Assembly: GCA_950097015.1 (NCBI GenBank)
Contig: CATNEN010000008.1
Coordinates: forward strand, 1,054,001-1,118,000
Origin: Macrostomum hystrix
Lineage: Eukaryota > Platyhelminthes > Macrostomidae
Direction of reading: 5' to 3'
DNA: 64,000 nucleotides
Shown one piece after another: positions 1-11,800 of this stretch. The stretch's first letter is position 1; every line of letters begins with the position of its first letter. Both the position numbers and the translations under genes were made by a program. The notes below the pieces were generated by a model. The model was not told the DNA's origin. It did no database searches and saw nothing but the letters and a program-made list of their open reading frames with translations.

Positions 1-2045
1 CACCCTCCCCGCCCGCTAGTGAAGTGCGTGCATTTCCGCAGTTGATTTCTACTGATCAAACAATTTCAAACCAACCATAAATCAAACCAAATGAGTCGTT
101 AACTAAGCATAAATTCGCACAGGTTTGAATCCACAGCGGAATGACACTCTCTCTGATCTCCAAGTTGTTTGCTTGCGCTCTCTAAAAAGTCTGAGAAGCT
201 AATGTGTCTATTATAATATTTCTATGTAAGCCTTGCAAACATGTGTCAGCTGTCCCATTGTGCGCTGAATTAATGTAATTTTCCTAGTAGTTAGTGCACT
301 TCAAAACAACACCTAGGCACCATTGCTGCTTCTATTATATTTCTCCTTCGTTTTATTTATAAGCCCCTCTAACTAGCCGAGAATCCCCGCCTAGTTGACA
401 GCATTTTCAGCTTTCTTCTGTATCAGATCCGTGTGCCTCTGTCTCTTTTACTTACTCTAGGAAGCTGCGTGCCTATTCAATTCATACTATCTGTCCTTTC
501 ACAAGCTCAATAACGTACTAAGCATAGCAAGCTGTCTTAACACATTTCTGAACTATTATAATCCTATACTATGTTTAATCACCCAGTACTGACCCTGTTC
601 TACGCACGTTCCTCATAAAACAAAGGTAAACTTGTTACTAAAATGCGTCTTTATCATTTTTAACATACTATATCTAGCATAAATCAACAATCTATTGTTA
701 AAGCACTATGACTCACATACAGTTTATTGTGTGATGCCCGAATATTGTAAGAATAACGCGCATTGAATCCTGTAAGGCAGCCTCTCCCCTGAATTTCAGC
801 TACCAGTGCAAGGCTGTCTGTCCTCTGCACTGATACAAATACAGATTAAGATCGACCCTTTTTTCTAAGCCCCAATTTGCAAAACAAACAAATGAGAAGG
901 TCATCTTCATTGGCTGTTAATTTAGAAATGAATATTCAATTATGAGTTACTTTTTATAGATAAAAATTACACCCTGTCCATTAGGACCACACCTCCAAAG
1001 GCAGTGTACATCTGTTCAGTCCGTGGACTGGGGGCCCAGCTAGTTGAACTGAAGCAAATAGGGCATTAACCGTAGAAAGACCTGGGTATTTCAAATAGCA
1101 ACATTGTTCTCATTCTGTATCTCCTAAAATATTCAACTAATTAGCATGAAAATGCAGAACTCGGAATGACAAAACATAGGCATAGTCTGGATATTCAACA
1201 ATTCTCGCCGGGTGACTGAGGCAAAGACCACGAATATATATAGACAAGTTTTCTGCTCACAGAATTTAATTATGTAACCATATCGGCTTTAATACGAGTA
1301 CACTGTAGTTGATTATATTGTTAATATATACATTATATAACCAATACTGACTAGCCATAGAGGTTTTTCTGAACAATGTTACTTGTCCTTGTCACGAGGG
1401 TCGCTGAATATCTCGACGATGCTGACTCGGATGGTTTTGAAAGTTAGTTGATGGTAATGGGCGGAAAATTTCTATTCATATGTTGGACCTTCACAAAAAT
1501 CGGTCATTCGGTTTGGCATTTATCCTTAAGTAGCCAGTGGGTATTTGAAATGCAAATAGACTTGGTCAGACGCATAAAATGACAGAAGCGTTTATGTACA
1601 TAACTTAAACTAAAAATTCCTGCATTAAGGCATTGTATTCATGAAATCTACATCAAGAAAATGTATTTATATTTATAAAAATCAATATAATGAATAAAAA
1701 TTCAAATAGAGCTCACAGCAAACAAACAAAAACTGATTTATCAGTTAAAGAATCACAAAAGAGAAAAAATTTTACTGACAATTCATCAGTAAACTAAAAA
1801 AAAACTGCCCCAATTTCAGATTCGATGTCAAGTATACAATGCAGCGATGGACTCATTAATAATATATAAGATCTATGCATTAATGCGCATTAAAAATTAA
1901 TGAAACTAAAAGGTATAGCATAACGATAAGGTAATTTTTTTCTAGAGCTAGCTAATGTTCAAGTTATATAAAAAATCAGGTAATCCAAAAATCTCCATTC
2001 GTTATGACGACTGATGCCAGCAGTTAGTTGGGTAATGTTCAGTTC
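1..2045. other. AT-rich stretch without recognised gene
   Basis: No open frame with recognisable protein features on either strand. Two dispersed sequences can be matched elsewhere in the window. A short segment around 1017-1036 resembles the palindromic CAGTCCATGGACTG motif found at 18.17, 34.62 and 49.06 kb. A segment at about 1265-1555 is related to 29345-29550. Confidence 0.6.
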
Positions 2046-2049
2046 AGTT

Positions 2050-2300
2050 AACTTAAAAAGGCTCTAGTCCGTTAACTTTATGAGGCTCTAGTCCGTTAAC
2101 TTTATGAGGCTCTAGTCCGTTAACTTTATGAGGCTCTAGTCCGTTAACTTTATGAGGCTCTAGTCCGTTAACTTTATGAGGCTCTAGTCCGTTAACTTTA
2201 TGAGGCTCTAGTCCGTTAAGTTTATGAGGCTCTAGTCCGTTAACTTTATGAGGCTCTAGTCCGTTAAGTTTATGAGGCTCTAGTCCGTTAAGTTTATGGA
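2050..2300. repeat. 24-bp minisatellite, about 10 copies
   Basis: Perfect to near-perfect tandem copies of a 24-bp unit containing GGCTCTAGTCCGTTAA. Copies differ mainly at one base (AACTTTATG or AAGTTTATG). Because 24 is a multiple of three, the minus strand stays open and gives an octapeptide repeat (HKxNGLEP). There is no gene context, so this is read as a non-coding array. Confidence 0.95.
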
Positions 2301-2693
2301 AGTTTTTTTTCACAAATTTTCTTGAATGAAATGGATCGAAGTATCATTTTGGTATTTCACACGGACTCGATTAATAAGTCCTAACAAAAAGCAAAAACAA
2401 AAAACTGACTATTAAAAATCTAAAAGCCCTGAGAAAAATAATTAAAAGTAATGCTGTACGCTTGAAATAGAATCATGCAATCAGTCGATGAAACAGAGTA
2501 AAAACAATCCACCAATCAAAAAAGAGGCTTATGTGAGACAGCGAGCCAATAAAGCTAAAAGTACAATGAAAATGGGAAAGATACAGCGATTGAAAAAAGC
2601 AGCTAAGACGGAAACCTAAGTAAATTAAGAGCTAAAAAATGACAAACAAAGCTAAGCTAAAACATGCGTCAAAGCAGCCACGGTGAAGGACAG

Positions 2694-3260
2694 TCAGGGC
2701 GGCAGTTGGATGAAGCCACAGCTGGCGATGCTGTAGGCTGTCAGATCCGGGAACATGGCAGCCGACAGCTGCGGACGGTCAACCTGACGCTTGGACCAGC
2801 GCCATCGACGCCACACGGCCAGGCGGGCCAGTCGACGCAGACTGGCTGGCTGGCTGCTCGCCGCTGCGGCCCTGGCAGCCAGTAGTGCGGCGCATTGGCT
2901 GCCAGGGGGAGCCAGCGCTGCCGGGGTGCTGCCGCCCGGAGTTCGACGCGTCGGATCGGCGCCGAAGGCTAAGAGTACACGGACAACAGTCAGATGGCCG
3001 CGCCTAGCCGCAATGTGCAACGCCGTGCAGCCCAGATGGGTGGCATCGATGTTGGCACCGGCGCGTGCCAGAGCGAAGGCCGCTTCTGATTGGTTGATCT
3101 GAGCCGCCAGTTGGAGCGGCGTCAGGTGCTGAGCGTTGAGACAGCCGGTGCTGTGACCCGATGCCAGCAGGCGCTCCAGCCAGTCCAACTGCCCCTCCGT
3201 CACTGCCGCGTGCAGCGGCGTCAGCGGCGGCGCTGGCGGCGGATGCACTGACTGGGGCGC
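2694..3260 (-). CDS. ASB-type gene, alternative or duplicated SOCS-box 3' exon
   Basis: Single exon on the minus strand. It starts after a good acceptor (TGTGCTTCCAG) at 3260 in phase 0 and ends with TGA at 2694. It encodes about 188 residues: ankyrin repeats (LTPLHAAVTEGQLDWLERLL, LTPLQLAAQ, CTALHIAARRGHLTVVRVLL), then an arginine/leucine-rich C-terminus in SOCS-box position (PASLRRLARLAVWRRW). It is clearly a paralogue of the exon at 4146-4634, with the same order of two ankyrin repeats, spacer and SOCS box, but it lacks an ATG or 5' exon of its own before the next upstream exon (5298-5735). Either it is an alternative terminal exon of the same gene, or the 3' half of a tandem duplicate that lost its 5' part. 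Phase 0 at its acceptor is compatible with the phase-0 donor of the upstream exon. An internal GT after GGCGCCTGG (phase 0) would give an even better ankyrin register. SOCS boxes recruit Elongin B/C and Cullin-5, an inferred role here. Confidence 0.7.
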   Translation of the reverse strand, partial: APQSVHPPPAPPLTPLHAAVTEGQLDWLERLLASGHSTGCLNAQHLTPLQLAAQINQSEAAFALARAGANIDATHLGCTALHIAARRGHLTVVRVLLAFGADPTRRTPGGSTPAALAPPGSQCAALLAARAAAASSQPASLRRLARLAVWRRWRWSKRQVDRPQLSAAMFPDLTAYSIASCGFIQLPP

Positions 3261-3324
3261 CTGGAAGCACAGGGTTGTATTTGAGTCTCGGAGATTAGGA
3301 GAAGCATGTTAAGTTGACTCATTT

Positions 3325-3545
3325 AAGACTGAGGGTCAGGTGGGTGTCATTTGAGACTGGGGGTCAGGGTGGGTGTCATTTGAGACTGGGGGTCAGGGTG
3401 GGTGTCATTTGAGACTGGGGGTCAGGGTGGGTGTCATTTGAGACTGGGGGTCAGGGTGGGTGTCATTTGAGACTGGGGGTCAGGGTGGGTGTCATTTGAG
3501 ACTGGGGGTCAGGGTGGGTGTCATTTTGAGACTGGAGGTCAGGGT
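3325..3545. repeat. 29-bp G-rich minisatellite
   Basis: About seven tandem copies of a 29-bp unit with GGGGGTCAGGGTGGG on the plus strand. Each unit holds three or more G-tracts, so adjoining units could form G-quadruplexes. It lies between the two ASB 3' exons. Confidence 0.95.
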
Positions 3546-3884
3546 GGACCAAGTTTTGGTTGATTTAATAGTCTAGAAATGAGTAAAAAGAGTCAAAGAA
3601 TGGAAAAAATAGCACTCTTATCAATAATCTAGAAAATTACTTAGTGATTTATATGAATCTTCATTTACGAGTGTACAACTTTATGATTACGAAGCCTGCA
3701 CTACAGAAGGACAAGAAAATGCTGCAAAAACAAAAAACGGAAAGCTATTAACTAATTTTTTAATAATAATACTAATGAGTAGTAATGCAAGAGGCAATAT
3801 AAGATGCAGGCTTGGTCTAATCTGAAGGTCAGCAAAAATATTGTGCTGAAGACAAACTTTTGTATCATTCTGAACGCTGGCCAC

Positions 3885-4142
3885 AATATTCCTGAATCAC
3901 TTAGTGTTTAGGCACAATGCTTCTGAATCCCTGAATGTTCAGGCACAATGCTTCTGAATCCCTGAATGTTCAGGCACAATGCTTCTGAATCCCTGAATGT
4001 TCAGGCACAATGCTTCTGAATCCCTGAATGTTCAGGCACAATGCTTCTGAATCCCTGAATGTTCAGGCACAATGCTTCTGAATCCCTGAATGTTCAGGCA
4101 CAATGCCCCTGAATCCCTGAATGTTCAGGCAGAATGCTCCTG
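3885..4142. repeat. 31-bp minisatellite with internal inverted repeat
   Basis: About eight copies of a 31-bp unit. Each unit contains CTGAATGTTCAG, an inverted repeat with a two-base centre. The array ends within a few bases of the ASB stop codon at 4146, so it lies in the 3'UTR of one ASB form and in an intron of the other. Confidence 0.95.
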
Positions 4143-4145
4143 AAT

Positions 4146-5735
4146 TCAGGGCGGCAGCAGTTCGGGGGGCAGCCAGCAGCAGACGTAGCTCAGAAGGCAT
4201 TTCGGCAGCCGTCTCAGCAGCAATTCATCGGCTACGTCGACAGTAGACAATCGGCGAAGCAGTCGCCAGCGCAGCCAGAGGGCGCGCATCGCCAGCCGTC
4301 GAAGACGGGCCGGAGATTTCGCCGCCTCCTCAGCCGCAGTCAGGAGCCGTTGGCACTCGCTGTCGACCTCAGCGAACTGGCTGGCTCGACGGCCGTCGCG
4401 AGCCTGCAGGCGAGGATTAGCGCCGAAGGCCAGCAGGACGCGAATGACATCCGGGCGGCCCTGCCTGGCGGCCAAGTGCAACGGGGTGGTGTGCCGGCAG
4501 GGCGAGTCCACGTTGGCGCCGGAGCGGGCCAGGACGAAGGCGGCGGCCGGCCGGCCGTGCCAGGCGGCGTAGTGCAACGGAGCGCCAAGGTGGCCGTCGA
4601 ATTTGTCAGGCGCCGCGCCACGATCGAGCAGCAGCTGCCAAGGACGGGGAGCTTTGGATATCACCAACTTCCAACATTTTTCCTTCATTCACCAACTTCT
4701 CTAAATTCTTCCCACATTCTTTCCACATTCACCAACTTCCCACATTCTTTCCCATTCAACAACTTCCCAAATTCTTTCCACATTCACCAACTTCCCAAAT
4801 TCTTTCCACATTCACCAACTTCCCAGATTCTTTCCACATTCACCAACTTCCCGAATTCTTTCCACATTCACCAACTTCCCAGATTCTTTCCACATTCACC
4901 AACTTCCCAAATTCTTTCCACATTCACCAACTTCCCGAATTTTTTCCACATTCACCAACTTCACATATTCTTCACCATTCACCAACTTCCCAATTCTTTC
5001 CACATTCACCAACTTCCCAAATTCTTTCCCCATTCACCAACTTCCCAAATTCTTTCCACATTCACCAACTTCCCGAATTTTTTCCACATTCACCAACTTC
5101 CCGAATTTTTTCCACATTCACCAACTTCACATATTCTTCACCATTCACCAACTTCCCAATTCTTTCCACATTCACCAACTTCCCGAACTCTTCCCACATT
5201 CACCAACTTTCCAAATTTCTCCGTTATTCACCAACTTCCCAACCGATTAGTCGAATCCAGCCCAGGCGTTCTTAAGCCCCAAGATTCATAGTGAAACCTG
5301 CAGTGCAGCAGAGTGACCAGCCGATGCAGCCTCGTGCGCCGGGCCGGACAACGCGAATCTGGGAGCAACCCAGGCGCCGCAGTCCAGCAGCAGCCGCACC
5401 AGATCCGAGCAGCCGCTAGCAGCGGCGTCGCATAATGGCGTGGCGCCGTCGATATTCTCGCGATTGACGCTAGCGCCATTGGCTAGCAGGAATCTGGCGG
5501 CGGCGGCATTGCCAGCCTGGCATGCCAGGTGCAGAGCTGTGTTGCCATCAGCGTCGCAGTCGTCAATGTGAAGATCGCCATCGAGCAACGAGCCACAGGA
5601 GCCGGCAGCGATGGCCCGGTCCAAAAGGAACCCTGCTGTAGACTCGCGGCCGTACAGCGCCGGAACCCCGCCAGCAGCCGCCTCCGCAGTCGAGTTGGAT
5701 TGAGACGGCGTCTGTGCGCCCTGTTCAGACTGTTG
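4146..5735 (-). CDS. ASB: ankyrin repeat and SOCS box (ASB) protein, 5' end unresolved
   Basis: Two exons on the minus strand, 5735-5298 and 4634-4146, joined in phase 0 (donor CTGCAG/GTTTCA, acceptor TTGGCAG). The joined frame carries at least five ankyrin repeats: GNTALHLACQAGN, GATPLCDAAASGCSDLVRLL, AHEAASAGHSAALQ/LLLDRGA spanning the junction, GAPLHYAAWHGRP, TTPLHLAARQGRPDVIRVLL. A C-terminal SOCS box (PARLRRLAMRALWLRWR followed by LPKCLLSYV) ends at TGA 4146. The repeat that reads PLCDA and the overall layout are like vertebrate ASB5/9/11/13. Such proteins are substrate adaptors of Cullin-5 ubiquitin ligases; the substrate here is unknown. The 5735 exon opens at an acceptor (TTTCAG), so a start-bearing exon must lie upstream, beyond the 32-bp array; I could not find it. 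Confidence 0.85.
4665..5245. repeat. 28-bp minisatellite filling the ASB intron
   Basis: About 20 copies of a 28-bp pyrimidine-rich unit (CACATTCACCAACTTCCC on the plus strand). It occupies nearly all of the 663-bp intron between ASB exons 5298-5735 and 4146-4634. Confidence 0.95.
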
Positions 5736-5764
5736 CTGAAATTCAGAGGCATAGAGAGCAGCTA

Positions 5765-7010
5765 ATTAGCCCTATTATCACCTGAATCTCACCCTAGATT
5801 GGTAGCTTGACACCTGAATCTCACCCTAGATTGGTAGCTTGACACCTGAGTCTCACCCTAGATTGGTAGCTTGACACCTGAATCTCACCCTAGATGGGTA
5901 GCTTGACACCTGAGTCTCACCCTAGATTGGTAGCTTGACACCTGAATCTCACCCTAGATGGGTAGCTTGACACCTGAATCTCACCCTAGATTGGTAGCTT
6001 GACACCTGAGTCTCACCCTAGATTGGTAGCTTGACACCTGAATCTCACCCTAAATGGGTAGCTTGACACCTGAGTCTCACCCTAGATTGGTAGCTTGATA
6101 CCTGAATCTCACCCTAGATTGGTAGTTTGAGACCTGAATCTCACCCTAGATTAGTAGCTTGACACCTGAGTCTCACCCTAGATTGGTAGCTTGACACCTG
6201 AATCTCACCCTAGATGGGTAGCTTGACACCTGAGTCTCACCCTAGATTGGTAGCTTGACACCTGAGTCTCACCCTAGATTGGTAGCTTGACACCTGAGTC
6301 TCACCCTAGATTGGTAGCTTGACACCTGAATCTCACCCTAGATGGGTAGCTTGACACCTGAGTCTCACCCTAGATTGGTAGCTTGATACCTGAATCTCAC
6401 CCTAGATTGGTAGTTTGAGACCTGAATCTCACCCTAGATTAGTAGCTTGACACCTGAGTCTCACCCTAGATTGGTAGCTTGACACCTGAGTCTCACCCTA
6501 GATTGGTAGCTTGACACCTGAGTCTCACCCTAGATTGGTAGCTTGACACCTGAATCTCACCCTAGATTGGTAGCTTGATACTGAATCTCACCCTAGATTG
6601 GTAGTTTGACACCTGAGTCTCACCCTAGATTAGTAGCTTGACACCTGAGTCTCACCCTAGATTGGTAGCTTGACACCTGAGTCTCACCCTAGATTGGTAG
6701 CTTGACACCTGAGTCTCACCCTAGATTGGTAGCTTGACACCTGAATCTCACCCTAGATTGGTAGCTTGATACTGAATCTCACCCTAGATTGGTAGTTTGA
6801 CACCTGAGTCTCACCCTAGATTAGTAGCTTGACACCTGAGTCTCACCCTAGATTGGTAGCTTGACACCTGAGTCTCACCCTAGATTGGTAGCTTGACACC
6901 TGAGTCTCACCCTAGATTGGTAGCTTGACACCTGAATCTCACCCTAGATTGGTAGCTTGATACTGAATCTCACCCTAGATTGGTAGTTTGAGACCTGAAT
7001 CTGAATCTGG
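5765..7010. repeat. 32-bp minisatellite with higher-order structure
   Basis: About 38 copies of a 32-bp unit containing CTCACCCTAGATTGGTAG. Marker variants (GCTTGATA followed by AGTTTGA and ATTAGTAG) recur at 6093, 6381, 6573, 6764 and 6955, that is 288 bp then 192, 191 and 191 bp, so blocks of nine and then six units were duplicated as wholes. It begins about 30 bp upstream of an ASB acceptor, inside an ASB intron. Confidence 0.95.
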
Positions 7011-7489
7011 CATGATATCTTAAACAACGAAAGAAGAATATGCTAAATTATAAAAACACTAACGTTATATATTGATACAAAATAGCTGCGGGTTTCATAG
7101 AAACAAGGGGACTTCTTAATGATTTTACTTGTTGCTGATTGTCAAAAATATAATGAAGAGTACATCTTCTGTTAAAGTAATAGCAATAGGTTAAAAAAAC
7201 TTGTTTGGCACAAAAGTTAACAAGTTTTACATTTACAGTAAATAGAGTGTTAGGTATGCATTCAACTATTTTTCACAGTCAAATACAATTAAGTTACAAT
7301 CAGTTTCATTGTTTACAAATCAAGTTTTCTTTGTCAAAGTTAATAACGTCAAAGCAGTAACGACAGGAGCAAGTAAACTGATGTATTGCATTGACAAATA
7401 CCTCGGCATCTAATTAGAAATCATTTTTGGAAAACAACTCAGATTGCAGTACTTTTATCACCATCAAACTCACCTGTGTAATTTATCCC

Positions 7490-7930
7490 ACTTCCATCTT
7501 ACTCCCACTGTCCCACTACCATCTTACTCCCACTGTCCCACTCCCATCTTACTCACACTGTCCCACTACCATCTTACTCTCACTGTCCCACTACCATCTT
7601 ACTCTCACTGTCCCACTCCCATCTTACTCCCACTGTCCCACTCCCATCTTACTCCCACTGTCCCACTCCCATCTTACTCCCACTGTCCCACTCCCATCTT
7701 ACTCCCACTGTCCCACTCCCATCTTACTCCAACTGTCCCACTCCCATCATACTCCCACTGTCCCACTACCATCTTACTCCCACTATCCCACTCCCATCTT
7801 ACTCCCACTGTCCCACTCCCATCTTACTCCCACTGTCCCACTCCCATCTTACTCCCACTGTCCCACTACTATCTTACTCCCACTGTCCCACTACCATCTT
7901 ACTCCCACTGTCCCACTACCATCTTACCCC
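7490..7930. repeat. 25-bp minisatellite
   Basis: About 17 copies of a 25-bp unit (TCCCACTCCCATCTTACTCC). Since 25 is not a multiple of three, two plus-strand frames read through it with a 25-residue peptide period; these are not genes. The stretch 7020-7480 before it shows nothing recognisable. Confidence 0.95.
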
Positions 7931-8214
7931 GATTATCCCGTCAAATGAATTATCAAACCATTATTTCTATATAATATTTGCATCATATTGTTAGATATTT
8001 TAATTCCAAGGTGCTTCAGTACCAATACATTTCTTGGCTGAAACATACATTTTAAGCAAATAACACAAAAGTGATAGCTTTTTAGTGCAAAATTCAACCA
8101 TACTGTATATATATGTGTGTGTGTGGGAAATAAAAGCATTGGATACAATAAGTAAAACTGAGTCTAAAAGCTATCAAATTATGTTTAAAACAGGCGTGCC
8201 ATTTTTGTTGATTC

Positions 8215-8755
8215 TTCACTGAACTTCAGGTTAGAGTTGAGTACCCTGTCTGAACTTCAGGTTAGAGTTGAGTACCCTGTCTGAACTTCAGGTTAGAGTT
8301 GTGTACCCTGTCTGAACTTCAGGTTAGAGTTGTGTACCCTGTCTGAACTTCAGGTTAGAGTTGAGTACCCTGTCTGAACTTCAGGTTAGAGTTGAGTACC
8401 CTGTCTGAACTTCAGGTTAGAGTTGTGTACCCTGTCTGAACTTCAGGTTAGAGTTGAGTACCCTGTCTGAACTTCAGGTTAGAGTTGAGTACCCTGTTTG
8501 AACTTCAGGTTAGAGTTGAGTACCCAGTCTGAACTTCAGGTTAGAGTTGTGTACCCTGTCTGAACTTCAGGTTAGAGTTGTGTACCCTGTCTGAACTTCA
8601 GGTTAGAGTTGAGTACCCTGTCTGAACTTCAGGTTAGAGTTGAGTACCCAGTCTGAACTTCAGGTTAGAGCTGTGTACCCTGTCTGAACTTCAGGTTAGA
8701 GTTGAGTACCCAGTCTGAACTTCAGGTTAGAGTTGAGTACCCTGTCCGAACTTCT
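8215..8755. repeat. 31-bp minisatellite downstream of SETDB1 stop
   Basis: About 17 copies of a 31-bp unit (GAACTTCAGGTTAGAGTTG), with variants GAGTACC or GTGTACC. It starts about 110 bp beyond the SETDB1 stop codon in transcript orientation, so it may be in the 3'UTR. Confidence 0.95.
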
Positions 8756-8865
8756 AAAAGAAGACTAAAAGAAGATAATTCTAAAGAAAAGGCAAAAAAA
8801 TGCGTCATTAATTAAAGCAAACGGACTTTATAAAAACGCGTAGCATCAATTGAAGACTGGAATAT

Positions 8866-11800
8866 TCAAAGCAGACGAACCCGGCAGCTGGGAGTGGAAC
8901 AGTAGCACAGCAGCTCCTTGCCAGGCACGCTGCCAACCTCGTAGCTATAGTCCCAGCACAGCTCTTCGCCAGCCGAGATCCTTCGCAGCGCGAAGAAGGC
9001 GGTCTCCGGGAAGCGAGGATCGTGAGTGCGCACAAAAACACTCTGAACCCGGCAGTTGGGCTCGCACGAATGATTCATGTAGCGGCCAAGATTGCCGCGC
9101 TGTTTGGCGTCCATCACGTAGGGATGCGACTCGCCGAACCAGCTGGCCCGCAGATCCACCGGCTGCGCAACTGCGCTGGGATTCGAGCGACTCTGCATTT
9201 TGTTTTTTAAAATGGCTTTTATCATAAGCTGGCTTAGCAACTCGATATTCTAAGCTTATTTTAATGTTGCTATCAATATCATAGTTGTTAACTACACACC
9301 ACCCTTGATAATAGTTATTCGTCATTAAAGGCTACTCTTCATCGATGTTGGTCACTCTGGCTCAACTCACTCTTCATCGATGTTGGTCACTCTGGCTCAA
9401 CTCACTCTTCATCGATGTTGGTCACTCTGGCTCAACTCACTCTTCATCGATGTTGGTCACTCTGGCTCAACTCACTCTTCATCGATGTTGGTCACTCTGG
9501 TTCACTCACTCTTCATCGATGTTGGTCACTCTGGCTCAACTCACTCTTCATCGATGTTGGTCACTCTGGCTCAACTCACTCTTCATCGATGTTGGTCACT
9601 CTGGTTCACTCACTCTTCATCGATGTTGGTCACTCTGGCTCAACTCACTCTTCATCGATGTTGGTCACTCTGGCTCAACTCACTCTTCATCGATGTTGGT
9701 CACTCTGGCTCAACTCACTCTTCATCGATGTTGGTCACTCTGGTTCACTCACTCTTCATCGATGTTGGTCACTCTGGCTCAACTCACTCTTCATCGATGT
9801 TGGTCACTCTGGCTCAACTCACTCTTCATCGATGTTGGTCACTCTGGCTCACTCACTCTTCATCGATGTTGGTCACTCTGGCTCAACTCACTCTTCATCG
9901 ATGTTGGTCACTCTGGTTCACTCACTCTTCATCGATGTTGGTCACTCTGGCTCAACTCACTCTTCATCGATGTTGGTCACTCTGGCTCAACTCACTCTTC
10001 ATCGATGTTGGTCACTCTGGCTCAACTCACTCTTCATCGATGTTGGTCACTCTGGCTCAACTCACTCTTCATCGATGTTGGTCACTCTGGCTCAACTCAC
10101 TCTTCATCGATGTTGGTCACTCTGGCTCACTCACTCTTCATCGATGTTGGTCACTCTGGCTCACTCACTCTTCATCGATGTTGGTCACTCTGGCTCACTC
10201 ACTCTTCATCGATGTTGGTCACTCTGGCTCAACTCACTCTTCATCGATGTTGGTCACTCTGGCTCAACTCACTCTTCATCGATGTTGGTCACTCTGGTTC
10301 ACTCACTCTTCATCGATGTTGGTCACTCTGGCTCAACTCACTCTTCATCGATGTTGGTCACTCTGGCTCACTCACTCTTCATCGATGTTGGTCACTCTGG
10401 CTCAACTCACTCTTCATCGATGTTGGTCACTCTGGCTCAACTCACTCTTCATCGATGTTGGTCACTCTGGCTCAACTCACTCTTCATCGATGTTGGTCAC
10501 TCTGGCTCAACTCACTCTTCATCGATGTTGGTCACTCTGGCTCAACTCACTCTTCATCGATGTTGGTCACTCTGGCTCACTCACTCTTCATCGATGTTGG
10601 TCACTCTGGCTCAACTCACTCTTCATCGATGTTGGTCACTCTGGCTCAACTCACTCTTCATCGATGTTGGTCACTCTGGCTCAACTCACTCTTCATCGAT
10701 GTTGGTCACTCTGGCTCAACTCACTCTTCATCGATGTTGGTCACTCTGGTTCACTCACTCTTCATCGATGTTGGTCACTCTGGCTCAACTCACTCTTCAT
10801 CGATGTTGGTCACTCTGGCTCAACTCACTCTTCATCGATGTTGGTCACTCTGGCTCAACTCACTCTTCATCGATGTTGGTCACTCTGGCTCAACTCACTC
10901 TTCATCGATGTTGGTCACTCTGGCTCACTCACTCTTCATCGATGTTGGTCACTCTGGCTCACTCACTCTTCATCGATGTTGGTCACTCTGGCTCACTCAC
11001 TCTTCATCGATGTTGGTCACTCTGGCTCACTCACTCTTCATCGATGTTGGTCACTGTGATTCACTATTCATCAACTTTGGTCACTCTGATTCACTATCCA
11101 TCAATGTTAGTCAAAACGATTTAATTTTTATCCATCTCGGTCACTCTGATTCACTCTTCCTCTATGCTTGTCACTCTGGTTCACTCTTCGTCAATGTTGG
11201 TCACTATGCGTCCAACAGCGTCAATGGCATTGATGCCAATCACTCTTTTTTATTATTTAAGCCCATAAAAGGCCAAGTACAACAATACCGCACCTGGTCG
11301 TCCTGGTCGGGCTCGCGAGCCATTCTCTCATAGCCCTCTTTCTCCAGCTGCATGATCTCGATGAGGTCCAACTCGGCCTGATATTCGTCCCCCAGCTCGG
11401 TGCCGTAGTGCACTGCGGCCTCCTCATTGTAGACCTCGCCGGCGTAGATGCAAATGAAAGCGCCTTTTGGTATGTCGTGCAGAGTGCGAATGCCCCAGCC
11501 CTTGCGAGCGGTCCTGAACACCTGGACACAATTTTGCAGAGTTTGGGTGCATCAGTTGGGTTGGACGGGCGATACCGGATTCCCAGAATCCTTCAGTTCT
11601 AAAATAGTTTCTGAGAATCCTTCAGTCCCTCAGTCGATACCAAACCCAGTAAGCTTGAGCCCCTTTGCCGATACCTATTCCTAGAATCATGATGCTCTCG
11701 GCCGATACCCATCCTAAATATCCTTCCGTCCCTCGGCCGTTACCAATCCCGAGAATCCTAGAGTCCCTCGGCCGATACTCATCTTGATAATCCTTCTGTC

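Noticed and set aside
2053-2313. HKxNGLEP octapeptide repeat ORF, minus strand
   Set aside because: 24-bp array; begins and ends with the array.
7427-7974. Two 173-176-codon ORFs rich in Leu, Ser, Pro
   Set aside because: 25-bp array in rotation.
2050-8755. Regularly spaced repeats considered as CRISPR
   Set aside because: Units are directly adjacent without unique spacers, and the genome is eukaryotic.
9345-11333. Three overlapping plus-strand ORFs of 560-660 codons
   Set aside because: They are the three frame rotations of the 34/35-bp array; they have no start context, no domain, and lie antisense in a SETDB1 intron.
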